Below are positions 34,401-47,130 of a stretch of 64,000 nt of DNA, piece by piece (within the stretch, counting starts at the first letter, position 1; the number at the start of each line of letters is the position of its first letter). The DNA is taken from NCBI RefSeq assembly GCF_900161835.1, contig NZ_LT897836.1, forward strand, positions 310,001 through 374,000, written 5' to 3'. The notes below the pieces were generated by a model. That model was not told the DNA's origin. It saw only the letters and a program-made list of their open reading frames with translations, and searched no databases. Origin of the DNA: Sodalis endosymbiont of Henestaris halophilus. GTDB lineage: Bacteria; Pseudomonadota; Gammaproteobacteria; Enterobacterales; Enterobacteriaceae. The translations under genes were made by a program, and so were the position numbers.

Positions 34401-34802
34401 CTTACAGACGGCATAAAGTTTTCAATCAAGACTTACAATATTAAAATATTCTCAATAGTTAGTTTATTCTAAACTTTTAGAGAAGAAAATGTATGCGCTG
34501 GCCGAACCTACTTAAAAACTCGCAAAACCGCGCGTTTGCACCAAACAATATCCAAAATAATCTCTGGTAACCCAAAACCAAAATCAACTTTTATGTAATT
34601 ATCCCTAAAAAACAGGTATGCATGAAGATAACACTAATAAGTTAACTAACTATCATCTACTATAGGGAATGCACTGACATTAGTGGTTAGTTTTATTTTA
34701 TATTATTACCAGCAAATCTATATCGCTTAGCACTGCTACTTGTACTGTGTTTATAGCGACATGTCCGGTTATGTCCAGCTATTTTCAAAAAATCAAAGTA
34801 TC
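34401..34802. other. Gap downstream of mnmG
   Basis: The N-terminal part of rsmG would be expected here but nothing is readable. A short stem at the mnmG end (TATCTTA/TAAGATA, 34797-34816, minus strand), followed by a T-rich stretch, could serve as a weak terminator. Confidence 0.35.
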
Positions 34803-36701
34803 TTATCGTTGTAAGATATTACGGTTTAACAATCCATGTTTTTTTAACCAAATCAACAAGATTGAAATTGCTGCTGGCGTTACACCAGAAATGCGTGAAG
34901 CCTGACCGATAGAGTTAGGTTTATTATCGTTAAGTTTGGCAATCACTTCATTAGATAAACCCGATATAGCGCTGAAATTAATATCCGCGGGGAGAAAAGT
35001 ATGTTCATGACGCATCTGCCGCGCGATCTCTTCCTGCTGCCGGGAGATGTAACCTTGGTATTTAATCTGTATCTCAACTTGTTCAGCTACCTGGTTGTTA
35101 ATGAGTGCTGGACCAAAACTATCTAGGACAGTTAACCGAGCATAATTTACTTCCGGACGGCGCAGGAGATCTTCGCCATTTTGTGCGCGCGTCAACGGTG
35201 ACTTCAACAGCGTATTTAACAAGTTGCATACTTCACTTTTGGGATGTACCCAGGTATCGCGTAAACGCTGACGCTCTAGTGCAATCTGTTCCTGCTTCGT
35301 GCAAAAGTGCTTCCAACGCCAATCATTCACTAAACCAAGCCGCCGTCCTATTTCCGTTAGACGAAGATCTGCATTATCTTCACGTAACGTCAGCCGATAT
35401 TCAGCGCGGGAGGTAAACATACGATAAGGCTCTTTAGTACCTAACGTGCATAAATCATCTACGAGTACACCTAGATAGGCCTGGTCACGGCGCGGCCACC
35501 AGCCATCTTTGCCAGTGGCAACCCTAGCCGCGTTAATACCAGCTAGCATACCCTGTGCTGCGGCTTCTTCGTACCCAGTAGTACCATTAATTTGACCGGC
35601 TAAAAATAGCCCACGGATCAATTTACTTTCCAGTGTTAGCTTAAGATCGCGCGGATCCAAAAAATCGTATTCAATTGCATAGCCTGGACGAATTATGCGT
35701 GCATTTTTCAGACCCTGAATAGATTGCACAATTTGCATCTGTATATCAAACGGTAAGCTAGTCGAGATCCCGTTCGGGTAAATTGCGTTGCTAGTTAGCC
35801 CTTCAGGTTCGAGAAAAATCTGATGGGCTTCGCGGTCGGCAAAACGGATTACTTTCTCTTCTATAGACGGACAATAGCGTGGTCCTATACCTTTCATGAT
35901 GCCAGCATACATTGGGCTACGATCCAGATTCTGGCGGATGACTTCATGGGTCTTATTATTGGTATAAGTAATGTAACAAGAAATCTGCTGTGGATGCTGA
36001 TCCGCAGAACCCAGGAATGAAAAAACTGGCAAAGGATTGTCCCCTTGCTGAATAGTCAACTGTGAAAAATCAATGCTACGTACATCAATCCGCGGCGGCG
36101 TGCCAGTTTTTAAGCGATTCACCCGGAACGGCAGCTTACGTAGACAACGCGACAGAGAAATAGATGATGGATCCCCCACCCGACCGCCGCTATAGTGATC
36201 CATGCCGATATTAATTTTGCCATCCAGAAAAGTACCGACAGTTAATACTACTGCGCTAGCTCGGAATTTAAGCCCAATTTGTGTAACTACGCCGATAACC
36301 CGATCTGCGTCCACGAGAAGATCTTCCACCATCTGCTCAAAGATCATTAAATTAGACTGGGTCTCCAGCGCATCGCGCACTACCTTCCGATAAAGCATGC
36401 GATCCGCCTGCGCCCGAGTAGCTCTAACTGCAGGCCCCTTACTAGCGTTTAGTATTCTGAACTGAATACCAGCCTTATCTATGGCCTGCGCCATCAACCC
36501 ACCCATAGCATCAATTTCCTTAACTAAATGCCCCTTGCCAATACCACCTATTGCCGGATTACAAGACATTTGTCCAATAGTATCAATATTATGTGTAAGC
36601 AATAGGGTTTGACATCCCATCCGTGCGGCAGCCATTGCCGCTTCCGTACCGGCATGCCCGCCTCCAATGATGATGACGTCAAAATGATCAGAATAAAACA
36701 T
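34803..36701 (-). CDS. mnmG: tRNA uridine-5-carboxymethylaminomethyl enzyme MnmG
   Basis: MnmG (GidA), with MnmE, installs the 5-carboxymethylaminomethyl group on U34 of several tRNAs, protecting reading frame and decoding. The protein has 632 residues (E. coli 629). The FAD Rossmann motif is [17 protein letters not shown] near the N-terminus, followed by [53 protein letters not shown] and [21 protein letters not shown]. The C-terminal MnmE/tRNA-binding helices include [12 protein letters not shown] and [15 protein letters not shown]. The start at 36701 follows the family ([14 protein letters not shown]); the frame opens five codons earlier. It reads away from oriC, as in E. coli. Confidence 0.96.
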   Translation of the reverse strand: MFYSDHFDVIIIGGGHAGTEAAMAAARMGCQTLLLTHNIDTIGQMSCNPAIGGIGKGHLVKEIDAMGGLMAQAIDKAGIQFRILNASKGPAVRATRAQADRMLYRKVVRDALETQSNLMIFEQMVEDLLVDADRVIGVVTQIGLKFRASAVVLTVGTFLDGKINIGMDHYSGGRVGDPSSISLSRCLRKLPFRVNRLKTGTPPRIDVRSIDFSQLTIQQGDNPLPVFSFLGSADQHPQQISCYITYTNNKTHEVIRQNLDRSPMYAGIMKGIGPRYCPSIEEKVIRFADREAHQIFLEPEGLTSNAIYPNGISTSLPFDIQMQIVQSIQGLKNARIIRPGYAIEYDFLDPRDLKLTLESKLIRGLFLAGQINGTTGYEEAAAQGMLAGINAARVATGKDGWWPRRDQAYLGVLVDDLCTLGTKEPYRMFTSRAEYRLTLREDNADLRLTEIGRRLGLVNDWRWKHFCTKQEQIALERQRLRDTWVHPKSEVCNLLNTLLKSPLTRAQNGEDLLRRPEVNYARLTVLDSFGPALINNQVAEQVEIQIKYQGYISRQQEEIARQMRHEHTFLPADINFSAISGLSNEVIAKLNDNKPNSIGQASRISGVTPAAISILLIWLKKHGLLNRNILQR

Positions 36702-36810
36702 TGCATCACACCTCACGTCAAAGTAAAGGATCGTCCAAGGTGGTCCATGAGACAGGTAATTCTACTCAAATTTAGGCACAATACAAGTCAGGAAGATAAG
36801 CAAATAATTA

Positions 36811-37095
36811 AAAGATAGATCTTTTACTTAAAGATCTATTGTTAGATTATTAAAGATCTACTAAATAGTTTATTAAAGATCTATTGTTTTTATTATTAAG
36901 ATCGTGCTCATCTGTAGATAAGCCATTTTTGAACAATTGATACAAAGCATTATAGATTTATATATCCTGTGAATAATCGGTGATTTTCGCCGATATAATT
37001 TGGGATCTTTCGTTATTGTTACTAAAACGTCGATACTAAAATAGGTGAATCAATTCAACAATAATCAATTGTCATTGTATCTTAGCTGTGATTAT
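36811..37095. other. oriC: Chromosomal origin oriC (degenerate)
   Basis: The mnmG-mioC gap aligns with E. coli oriC. The unwinding element has three near-identical AT-rich repeats, TTAAAGATCTA, at 36828, 36850 and 36873, spaced 22-23 bp and each holding GATC, as the three 13-mers do. A DnaA box in the R1 position reads TGTAGATAA (36913-36921; complement TTATCTACA, one change from consensus). The block GTGAATAATCGGTGATT (36969-36985) and TGGGATC (37001-37007) match the centre of E. coli oriC. The R2 and R4 boxes cannot be read as consensus; a TTATACATA lies at 37092 near the R4 side. It is clearly the ancestral origin; whether DnaA still uses it cannot be told. Confidence 0.88.
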
Positions 37096-37108
37096 ACATA
37101 AATTAAAA

Positions 37109-37558
37109 TCAACGTGTTTTTATCTGTGCGATCCATTCTGTTATCCAAATTTCTGCCAGATCTTCAGGAATTTTCTGTTGAGCAATGTCTATCTTCAGCA
37201 CTTCACCGATACGTTTTGCTCCGAGAGCTATAAGTTTTTGATTTAAGATGTCAATTGCATTGCAGAATGTATCATATTCGCTGCTGCCAATACCGATTGC
37301 ACCAAAGGTAACCTCAGATAATGAAGGCTCTTCAGCCGTAAGTGCATACAGAAGCGGATGAAGATTTTCTGGTAGTTGACCGGAACCATGGGTAGAAGTA
37401 ACCAGGAGCCATAAGCCTTTTGCACTCAATTCAGTTAATTTAGCACCGTGCAAAATCTGAATAGCAAACCCCTGTTGTTCAAGAACTACAGCAACGTGCT
37501 CAGCAATATATTCAGCACTACCTAAGGTACTGCCGCTAATGATGGTTATGTCAGCCAT
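37109..37558 (-). CDS. mioC: Flavodoxin-like protein MioC
   Basis: MioC is a small FMN flavoprotein, in E. coli reported to support biotin synthase activity in vitro. The 149 residues match the family in length. The FMN phosphate loop SGSTLGSAEY is near residues 8-17, STHGSGQLPEN binds the flavin ring, and FGAIGIGSSEYDTFCNAI follows. It reads toward oriC, as in E. coli, where mioC transcription can influence initiation. No downstream terminator separates it from the origin. It is intact in an otherwise stripped region, which suggests a role as electron carrier that has not been replaced. Confidence 0.94.
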   Translation of the reverse strand: MADITIISGSTLGSAEYIAEHVAVVLEQQGFAIQILHGAKLTELSAKGLWLLVTSTHGSGQLPENLHPLLYALTAEEPSLSEVTFGAIGIGSSEYDTFCNAIDILNQKLIALGAKRIGEVLKIDIAQQKIPEDLAEIWITEWIAQIKTR

Positions 37559-40500
37559 AATAGTCTCTCGTTAGATAAAATTAAGAAGGTATTACACGTA
37601 ATGCTTACTGACCAAAATATACCTGAGGATAATGGTGTATATGAACTTAGCTTGCTAAAACAATACAATCATAAGATAATACGAATTATGAATTATTACA
37701 AGGTAAGATTATCGTCTTTATAAATCAACGCTAAGCTATCGTTTGCATTTTATTAATAAATAACTATTGCATTTCATCGATAGAGCAATACATATAATCA
37801 ATATGTTTTCATATCCGTTGTTGTAAAAGATGTCCTCAGTTTCATGCAATGAGTGAAGTTTTTTGAACATTAACAGTTAACTTTTAGTGTTATTTGACAA
37901 TAATAAAATAGCTTACATCATAGCTAAACTATTTTGGGATATAATATTCACGCAAGCCACTGGTGATAGTATTAGTCATGTTACATGTTTCTAGATTTAT
38001 ATCCGTACATTGCCGAAATTAATGTTTAAAGTTTTGACAAGTTTGGAGTAGGCCATACGTATATTCAAAATTAATACCACAAAATAAAACGCTAAATAGC
38101 GACAATTTGATAAGTTTTGTTATAATGATTTCGTCACATGACGATCTTGTAAAGAAGATTTATTGCCTGACCACGGGATCAGGCTGCGTACTATACAAAC
38201 GAGCTACTCTTTTAAAGAGGTATCAAAGCAGAAAGATGTTGTTGTAATTTTTACTAATGTCATTTTTATAATACGATAACGTGCCAGGATGGAGGCGTTA
38301 CTTAAGGATAGTACAACTATCATTTGCTGTGCTTATCTAAAACTTTTAGATAGATTATAACTAAATAAATTATCGACATATGCCCCTAACGCAAAGGTTT
38401 TGTTAGCTTTTAGGGCATTCTCATCATAAAAGCAACCAAAACGGTATAGTTATAGTACACATTACAATTTTAAACAAACTATTTCATGCAAAAACACATT
38501 GTGTATGTGGTAGTACTCCAAGCAGATAACAATAAAATTCATTTTTTAGTGTGTTGGGATGCCAAGAACGGACAACTATACTGTCAGTTGCCACAACAAG
38601 TAACAACTGACTAATGAAAAGTTTTTTAGGTTATACCACCACTTCCACTAGTGAGAATACTTACTTCATCACATTGAGCTGAAGTAATTATTGTGTAACT
38701 AAGAAATACGCTTAACAGCTATATCCCAGTGATTTGAACAATCATTCTCATCTTATTATCTAACCAGTAATATGTGGATTTCTTATTAACAAAACAGTGC
38801 CAAATGCAATTAGCTTATAATAAATTGTGCTACTAAGGCGGGCATAGAAAAACATCCGTTATTTTTCTAATCGTTTCTACTACAGCGCAAGGCGAGACAT
38901 AGCAGAAACATGATGCACTAACGTTGTACAAACAAGAAAAAATAAGATTTAACAAGTTTTATCGGCTATTCATTTTTACTGATGCTTACCTGATCGAGTA
39001 TTTGAATTTTTGGTAATAAAGCAATAAGAAAATATCGAGTTTTGCGTCAGGATAATCGGAACATAAAAGAGAAAATACTGATAGATTTGCCGCTAAGCAT
39101 TCTGCTACGATAAGGCGATAGAGTTTATCACCACATGCAGAAGCATGTTTATCACATGCCATAGCGTGTGATTTAGCAATCTTTGTATCAAGGGTACGTA
39201 TTTTATTAATTAATAATTTCAGTATCAAAATATTTTTATTTAAGAAAATTCACGGTCTGTCAAGAAAGGTTAAATGATATTCATAAAAGCGTTATCTTTT
39301 TTAATCAAAATAGCAAAGTTATCGTAATTATAGTAAATAAAGTTGCTTAAATCTTCTTACATGAAATAATTAAAGGTGATCTAATACATTCACTTAAATC
39401 CTTACAACCGAATCACTCGCTCCGAATGATGCTATTTTTCTTGTTTATGAAACTAATAGCGCGTTGATTGTAGAGCATTATGGCTTTATAAAGCAAAGTT
39501 CTATGAGTACTAATTGATACAAAATCACCTGTGCCGATAACGTTTTCTGCAAGTGTCTACCATGAAAGCTAAGGCTGATATATACTATCTTAAACTAATA
39601 ATGAACATTAGTGCGTTTAGCATATCAAATCCCTCTGCTAACCGATAGCACTTTGCAGTACGGCGGCCTAAAATATGTATTTATATGCAACTAGTATTAC
39701 AATGTTGTATGACTAAGGTTTATACAATTAACGTGTATAGAGTGTCTTGTCAGACATATTTTGCAGTATGATAGTCAAAATGACTTTATTAAAAATATCG
39801 GGAGAAAGAAATGAAGTTTAGATGCTCATAAGAGTTTTTGTCAGCACACAATTAAGCAATTACTTAGCCTGAGTTTGAAAAATGTTTATATCCTTTTAAT
39901 AATTAAAGATTAAAACTATTTGTTGAAGATACGAACATTAGTAATAGTAATTTACTATTAGTATTTAACATCACTCAGTTAATGAACTGGCAACCTATTA
40001 GCCTTTGTTTTATGGTCATTCATATAGCATGGATGTTACTGCCTATATGATTCTGTATAGATCGCTAAAACGTAAAAACCTTTCAGCAAAACTACCACTT
40101 TTTACAGCGGTAGTAGTAAATAATAAGATAATTAGGTATTAAATCTAACCGTTGATAGCATAATAAATAAATTAGAAATGGTAGCTATAATAGCTGGTCA
40201 GTGTATATAATGCTCTAACTAAAATTAATGTTTTAATGTAATGATTACTAATCATTTACCTACAGTTATGTAGAAATAAGATTGTTGCGGATGCCGGTTT
40301 AGGTGTCATTTGATCAGCAATACAATGCAAATAACTTTATTTCTAACCGATTATTCTTTAGCCATATACTTATTAAGATCTTGTCATGCTGGGTTTCCAT
40401 CCTGCTGTTATACTAAGGGAATTTATTATATGTGCTGTGGTAATTAATTGCAAAATATAGCTTATTCCTGCGACCGGCAAATAACTTTTGTTATGCATTC

Positions 40501-43500
40501 ATAACAGTAAAACAGGTGTTTAAAACTGTTGTTGCAAGTTTCTATATTTATTTTTTTGGTTTTTATTAAGAATAATAATATATGCGTTTACGCAATATTC
40601 TTGCGTTATAATGTAAAATGCATTTATTAACCTTGATCTTTAGTCAGTATAAGTTAGCTGGCTAAACATCGTCCTATAAAATAGCTCTTTAAATTATTTA
40701 AAGAGATATATATAATAGTTAAACTCTTGCTTTAGACAGCGAACCGTGATGATGATTAAAGGATATTAAGCATCTTCCTCAAAGCAAATATGCTTTACCA
40801 AAACTTATTGCTAACAAACAAGATAGCATTTTATATATTCTAAGTAGATAAAATTCTTACAGATTAAATACTATTCCATGTATTATAATTATTTCTACAA
40901 ATAAAGGTATAAATAATATTTATTATATAAATAACGCTAAATAAATATCATAAATATAAATAGTTAGTTAATGACTTTGCAATAAAACGATCAACTTTAG
41001 TATCAAAAGTACAGGGATGTTTATTTTAATAAACATGTGCAACCACCACACAGAGGATACAATTAACTAATATAATTATAGCATTAAACGCGTGTTTATT
41101 TATTTTATTATATGTAATTAAATTACACACAATAAATTATTTGATTATAATGTTGCTCTTTATTATACACCACAACTAAAATTTCGTGTTTTACCAATTA
41201 ATTACTCTCAAGAAAATACACCGCTAATTTAGCGATGATGTTAATAGTTGTTTATTTAATCAACAGTACATTTATGTAAGATAACTATTCAGTTAATTCC
41301 TTGGTTATATCGTTAGTAAAATTACTAATCGTAGTTTGATCATTAAAATAATGTGTTCTTCTGCTTTTCATGTTATAGCAATTAATGTTATGTTTTATTA
41401 AACATCAAAGTATCTCTAACATTGGAAAATACTTTATATATTAATTATATCAGTATAACTCATCACACGAGCGTTGCAAATAATTTATACTTTTAAGTAT
41501 TTATGTAAGCATAAATAATGCTTCTGTGCTGCCTGATATTCAGCATAAATAAGATGTGCTTTGCCGAAAAATCATTTTTTAATTATGGTAATGATGACCT
41601 CTTTACCATAGAGGTTATTTTGTGCTAAAAAGCAAGTTTTTTGATTATTTTAGATTTTTGTTATTATGAGTACTTCATGTGAGTTATTTCTAACGTGTTT
41701 TTACTAACTCATCATACGGATAGTCAAAACATTTTCTGACAATGCAAGTATATTTATACGTCCGACTTTAAATTAAAGTTAAGTTAACACTCATTTATCC
41801 CTCATCCTGCTATTTATCAGCAGGATGCAAATGATTGTCATTTTCAGAACTATAGTAATCTTACATTATCAGACGTTGTCTTAATCACTAGACATCATGA
41901 AAGATGACTAGCCATTCTACCTCGAGCTTTTCCCCAACTAACTGGCATGAAAACCTGTTGCAAGTATCTGTGCTATTGCTTTGTTATTATTCTTTTCCCG
42001 TGTGTTCATGTTTGCGGTTATGCGCCCCACATTAGTTAGCTGTTTATGCTGCTGTTTGTGATTCACAATATTTATTGAAAATAACATCAAAAGCGATTTT
42101 TTGTTATTTCAAGATTAGATCTATTGATCACGATAATTATCTAGATAGAGATTATTATATAATTATAAAAATTGCTACCGTTGCAGGATACAAGAACCTT
42201 AGTGTTTATGCCGCATGTTTTATTTGTGATCTTGGTTACTTTTCTTTGATACATAGCTTAAAAAGACAAAAGCTTTACTTTAGTGCATAGTGCTGCTGGT
42301 AATGTTACACATATGCAAATATGCATATGTGTCTTTTGTAGATAACGTACTAATCATTACGATTAAATTGCTTGTCTACAACCTGTTACGTTTAGTCGTA
42401 AATTCCGATGATAAGGATACGCCCATTGCAAAAAATAGAAGAAATGCTCATTGTCACTCTAGCTGCATGAAGCTGTATGTTGCATGTATAAAAACGTCCT
42501 CATATTCGAAGAATTGCTAATTTTCAGGAAATGACCATACCAATCGCATGGTGCGTAGTGAGTTGTTAATAATTTATTCTTTATATTTATGCAGTGTACA
42601 CTATATCAAAACATCTTATTTTGCTTAACGAACGATCTTTCTGGTAAAAGCAGATTACAAGTCCAAAAAATTAATCATTTTAAACATTAATTTCTGTTTG
42701 TCGGCAAAGCTATTCTAGGTTATCTTCCGACCAAAAAAGATTTACTGTGAACTATATAATACCAGATAAGTTTAATGAAATTGTCTTGGTAAGAGTGACA
42801 TAATAATTATTATTAATCGGATTAAATGTTCTGAATTAAAAAGAAAAAAGAGCTTGTTACGTATTTTAGTGTTCGAACTAGATATGCATTTCCGTGAAAT
42901 GGGAGCTTTTCTTCTTTTAATTCTTCTAATGACTGTCGTTAATGTACGTTATAAATTTTCACATGCGATAAAATGTATTTAAACTTCGCTGTTTAAGCTA
43001 TAGCCATAAAGGCTTTACTAAAATAGTAGTAATGACACGCAAACTTGTTTGTCAATCCTTCGGATTCAGATAACCCCCTCCTGAAGCGGTAATATCTTGC
43101 ATGATATTCTGCTAAAGTTAATCGACTTTAGCGCTAATTTACTTTGCATGAAGACCGAGGTTATTGCGAGATACTATAATTTTTCGCGCGAACAATTGTT
43201 AATAATGTTGTTAATGCGCATCTCTTTGCGACAGGAACAAAGGCATGACGGCTATCCATTTCTATGGTTGCTTAAAATTTTTTTATAAAACAATCACTTT
43301 ATTGTAACTAATATATTATAATGTTTCGCCCCTAATATGTTTTCGGCGCAAACCATCGTTTGACACATAGCAATTTTATCGGCAACCCACGATATGGACA
43401 TGTGGTTAATTCGCCAGATTATGGTGTTCAATCCTCGATGAAATAATTAACGCTCATACTAATATTACGCTCACTAGCATATTTAATATCCGCGTCTGCT

Positions 43501-46500
43501 CTTATGTCATTTGTCGACTAAGAGAAATGCGTTACCGCATAAGTCCGATGACCTGTATTGATAATCCCTGTGAGCAAATTGTATGAGGTCTAAAATACGT
43601 AACTTTTATCCCCAGAGGATAACAACATTTTTTAGTCTCGGCTGGCGAGATGATCAATAAAGCACACAAAATACTGACAGTTATTACGCTATAAACCAAG
43701 GTGTCACAATTAATCCCCTTTGTGCCCCCGTCACTTGTATCGCCAACTAACATATTTTAAAGGTTATATTATCTGTCTGTGCATCAAATTTAAGCCATGA
43801 TTTTCTCCTTAAGTATGATGTGCTTCTGCAATCGCTAATATTGTCTGCATATTGGCATACAACCAACCCACAATGTTATATCTTGCTTTTATCCCCCTTA
43901 AGGGCTATTGCATGCATGGCTATTTTGCAACTAATATCGGCCAATAACGACTAGATTGATAACGTCGCTAAAAAATAATTTAATACCCACAGATAGTCCG
44001 CAAGGTCTCATTAGCTTTGCCAGAGACAAAATAAACCATGCTAATAGGTATGTGTGGTTTTATTGTGTGTATATTACCTTTTCAATACGATTTATGGTCT
44101 TTAATTAGCACTCACGCATTTTAGCAATTTTTGTCACTATTCTATACTCGCGCATTTATGATTCTTGCCACGAGCACAAATATGCTACGGCCGTATTTGT
44201 CAAGACGATATTCATCGTTAATTTATAAAAAATGTCTTAGCTGATGTGACGTTAATTTTTGATCTCATGGCTTTAAATATTGCATGAAGGGGGCATTTTT
44301 TTACTAAATTGACTTGGTGGATCACATATTTCGTGTTGTTAAGCTGTGATCCTGCAATCAAATAAACTTTTAAAAATATGGCTTTAGCAAGTTCTACTTG
44401 GCCAGCGCGCAACGCACATTTAAATCAATACATATATTACTGCGTTAGGATTCGTTACAATACCTCCGAGTAGTATGGTAAAAGATATGTCTTGATACGG
44501 TTTTGTGACTTAAAATAGAAATAGGTATAAAGATTATCAATTAATCGTCTAGACGTCTTTTGACACTAAAACTTCTTAATCGCAGCCTATAAACTGTTTG
44601 TTATATTGCTCGCGTTATTAACGAGTTCTTTTCTGTTACGGAAGTAGCAACACTATCAGTAGTCGGCCAGTATGTATACTTCAAGTCTCGATAGAGGGTT
44701 TATACCAACTGGGTAACTTGGTGCTCAATAATGCTTAGAGCATACTTTTAAGTAGTATAATGCCTTTCATGATAATCTCATTTTGGTCATGCAGTCGATA
44801 TAATTGTCTTACATCATGATGATTTAATGGTGTGGAATAGATTGTTTCCCCATTAAAATTAATAATCTTAATAACCGTGGTGCTCTATTGATGCATTGAG
44901 CACTGCAGTGCAATCACGTTATGATTAATGTTAATACCCAGGTTATTCGTAAACTCATCTAAAATGAGCAGCGATTGTAATAAAATCACGGCACAAACAA
45001 TACAATACTAACTTGTTATATATTGTTATTAGACGTTAAGTTAATCAGCACAAGCTAATCAGTATATTGATAGCACCATTCTTTAGCTTAATAGACAACG
45101 CCTAGGTATTGTGTGGCACAACTCCGTCTTCGGCCGTCAGGGCCTACTCCACCGCTGGCATTATGATATATTAAAGCGATGTTACGCCATTTCTGATAAT
45201 GTTAGAAAGCTTTAAAGATTATTCAATATATGAATATTGTCACCTTTTTTCTGATTGCACGTCGTCACTTTTTTGCGCATGGTTTATTCTTACGAGATTA
45301 TATATTGCCATTATAAAACGTCCGAATTCAGAGTATCAAATAGGCTAGTGAGTTGTTAACATGTTAACTTTACGTAGAGTTAATGTCCATAGGATTAAAT
45401 TATTTATCAGCCGCTACTAATAAGATTAAGTTATTTGAGAACAAATAGTTAAGTTACTTAAGTCTGGATGCGTGTATATAATTATTTTAAGCTGTATTTT
45501 GTTCTATACACACTATATTGTATTATTCTATCTATTTATTTTTGGAAAATATCTCCTGCTGCCGCTGATATCCTTAGTTTGCGGCTTTCGTTGATAGACT
45601 TAATCGTCAATAGCACGTTGCCGTTAAGTATAATGACAAAGGATCTCTTGCCGAGCATAACTAATACAAATTGCTCGAAAAGCATTACCTCCTTGAGTTA
45701 GTTAAAATTACGCTCACCTAAATGAATTTTGATCAAACTTTAATGAGGCGCAGCATCATCTTCTCGACTTGAAACTTGTTATTGTCCGCCAAAGGAATAA
45801 ACGAAATATGTTGTGATTAAAAGATCCTTATCACAACTATGCTTCCCCTTCACTTTTTATATTACGGCAGATCTTATCTAGGTAAGATTGGCTGAATTTA
45901 GCTTATAAATAATAAATGAAAATTGTTAATCATAGCTACTTTCTAGCGGACTTTATATCCGCTTATCTAGTTTGATACACAATTTAAGGAGATAAAAGAC
46001 CGTCGATAGAATGAGTTAGCAACAATGTTTAGTCTTTTGAGCTAGTCGACCAGACTGCCTGGTAGAAGGATAAATTTATCTATTTTATTTTGTAAATCTT
46101 GTGCACTAGTAGTACATTTTATTCTATTCCTAGCTATGGAATGCAAATGACATAATTAGTTTTTTATTGCTATCACTCATAAATCAAATCTTTGTAGATT
46201 ACACAAAAATAAATAATTTTAATTTATTTAACGGCTATGCTACATGTTGTTAGCAATTAAACACGTTGTAGTCATATCTTTCTTCCTTTGTAGATCTAAT
46301 TCCTTATCGCGAATGTTATTTTTTAACAATATATAAATGTTGTGCAGGTTATTTGTTTAATTAGCTGCACTAACAATACACGATGTAACAAACAAAATCT
46401 TAGTAATAAACTAAGCAAGGCTATCACGTCATTATTTATGTTAAGTCAAAGAAAGAATGACGAATTTTTAATACGTTATCACTACATTCAGTAGATTTTG

Positions 46501-46938
46501 TTCCTTTTCATTAAGACGTTAATAGCTATCGCTACTAGCGTATAAGTATGCGGCTTCCGTTGAATATTATGAATGTTTGCATTTGCAACGCGTAAATATC
46601 AGCATTTTCCGTATCATAAGTAAACAAAAGCAGGAAAACTAACGTATCAATCTGTTCATGCCGCCTTGTTTATCTATATTGATATTTATTATTTCTGGCT
46701 AACTCAACCTTTGCAGATAACACCGTGTGTTATTCATCTGTTGCTTATGAGTAATAAAATAAACAGTGGTTAATGCTCGGTGCTAAATTTATTTAGATAA
46801 AAATTATCTAAATACTTTATATCGTTGCAGGATAAAAATCGTATCGTAAATATTGGTGCAATAGCTGAGGTATTGCAAAAAACTGAGAATGTTATTCTAA
46901 AGTTCATAACTTATTTAACGCGTAAAAGTACAGTTTTT
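37559..46938. other. 9.4 kb gene-free stretch beside mioC
   Basis: No intact gene and no fragment I can assign with confidence; asnC, asnA and kup would follow mioC in E. coli. Small structures stand out: hairpin GCCTGA/TCAGGC at 38165-38184; a possible stem TGCCCCTAA/TTAGGGCA at 38381-38417; a short stem ACCTCT/AGAGGT plus T-rich tail at 41597-41620; and a hairpin plus Fur-like site at 41803-41845. The open frames of 60-80 codons (for example 43097-43288 and 45468-45701) have no recognisable similarity. Patches of higher GC near 43050-43260, 43800-44000 and 45100-45180 may be old gene debris. Confidence 0.5.
41827..41845. promoter_or_regulatory. Fur-box-like site
   Basis: GCAAATGATTGTCATTTTC matches 14 of 19 positions of the Fur consensus. 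It directly follows a perfect 8-bp hairpin (CATCCTGC, 41803-41810, with 41820-41827). No gene follows, so if real it is a fossil regulatory site. Confidence 0.3.
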
Positions 46939-47130
46939 GTTAAACGGTGTAGTATTTTTATTGTTTGGTTGACTGTGTTGTGGGGGTTACCTCTGCTACT
47001 TAGCGGTTGTAATTGTCTCCTAGGCGTCAAGAACATAATGATTGAAATACAGTACTGATGCTAATATTTATTAGCTGATTTAACTATTTCAGCGCCCGGA
47101 GCTGCTAAGCCAATCCGGAAATAATAACTT
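46939..47130 (+). pseudogene. cyoA: cyoA remnant (cytochrome bo3 subunit II)
   Basis: The signal region of ubiquinol oxidase subunit II is readable: VKRCSIFIVWLTVLW then LLLSGCNCLLGVKNIMIEIQ (family [20 protein letters not shown] and DPKGQIGLEQ), including the lipoprotein Cys. A stop follows, then LMLIFIS in another frame (family LMLIVVIP). The copper-less soluble domain that should follow is not readable. The cyoD and cyoE pieces further on in the same direction support the call. Confidence 0.72.

Noticed and set aside
38381-38417. Stem TGCCCCTAA/TTAGGGCA as a terminator
   Set aside because: No neighbouring gene to terminate, a bulge in the stem, and no proper T-run.
38986-39228. Minus-strand open frame starting LKLLINKIRTLD, similar to AsnC LQHVLINKIQTID
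   Set aside because: The match ends after about 13 residues, the rest is unlike AsnC, and the C-terminal motif would be in the wrong place relative to mioC. Probably chance.
45468-45701. 77-codon plus-strand open frame with a hydrophobic start
   Set aside because: No similarity I recognise, no ribosome site, and an AT-rich frame readily yields such hydrophobic peptides.
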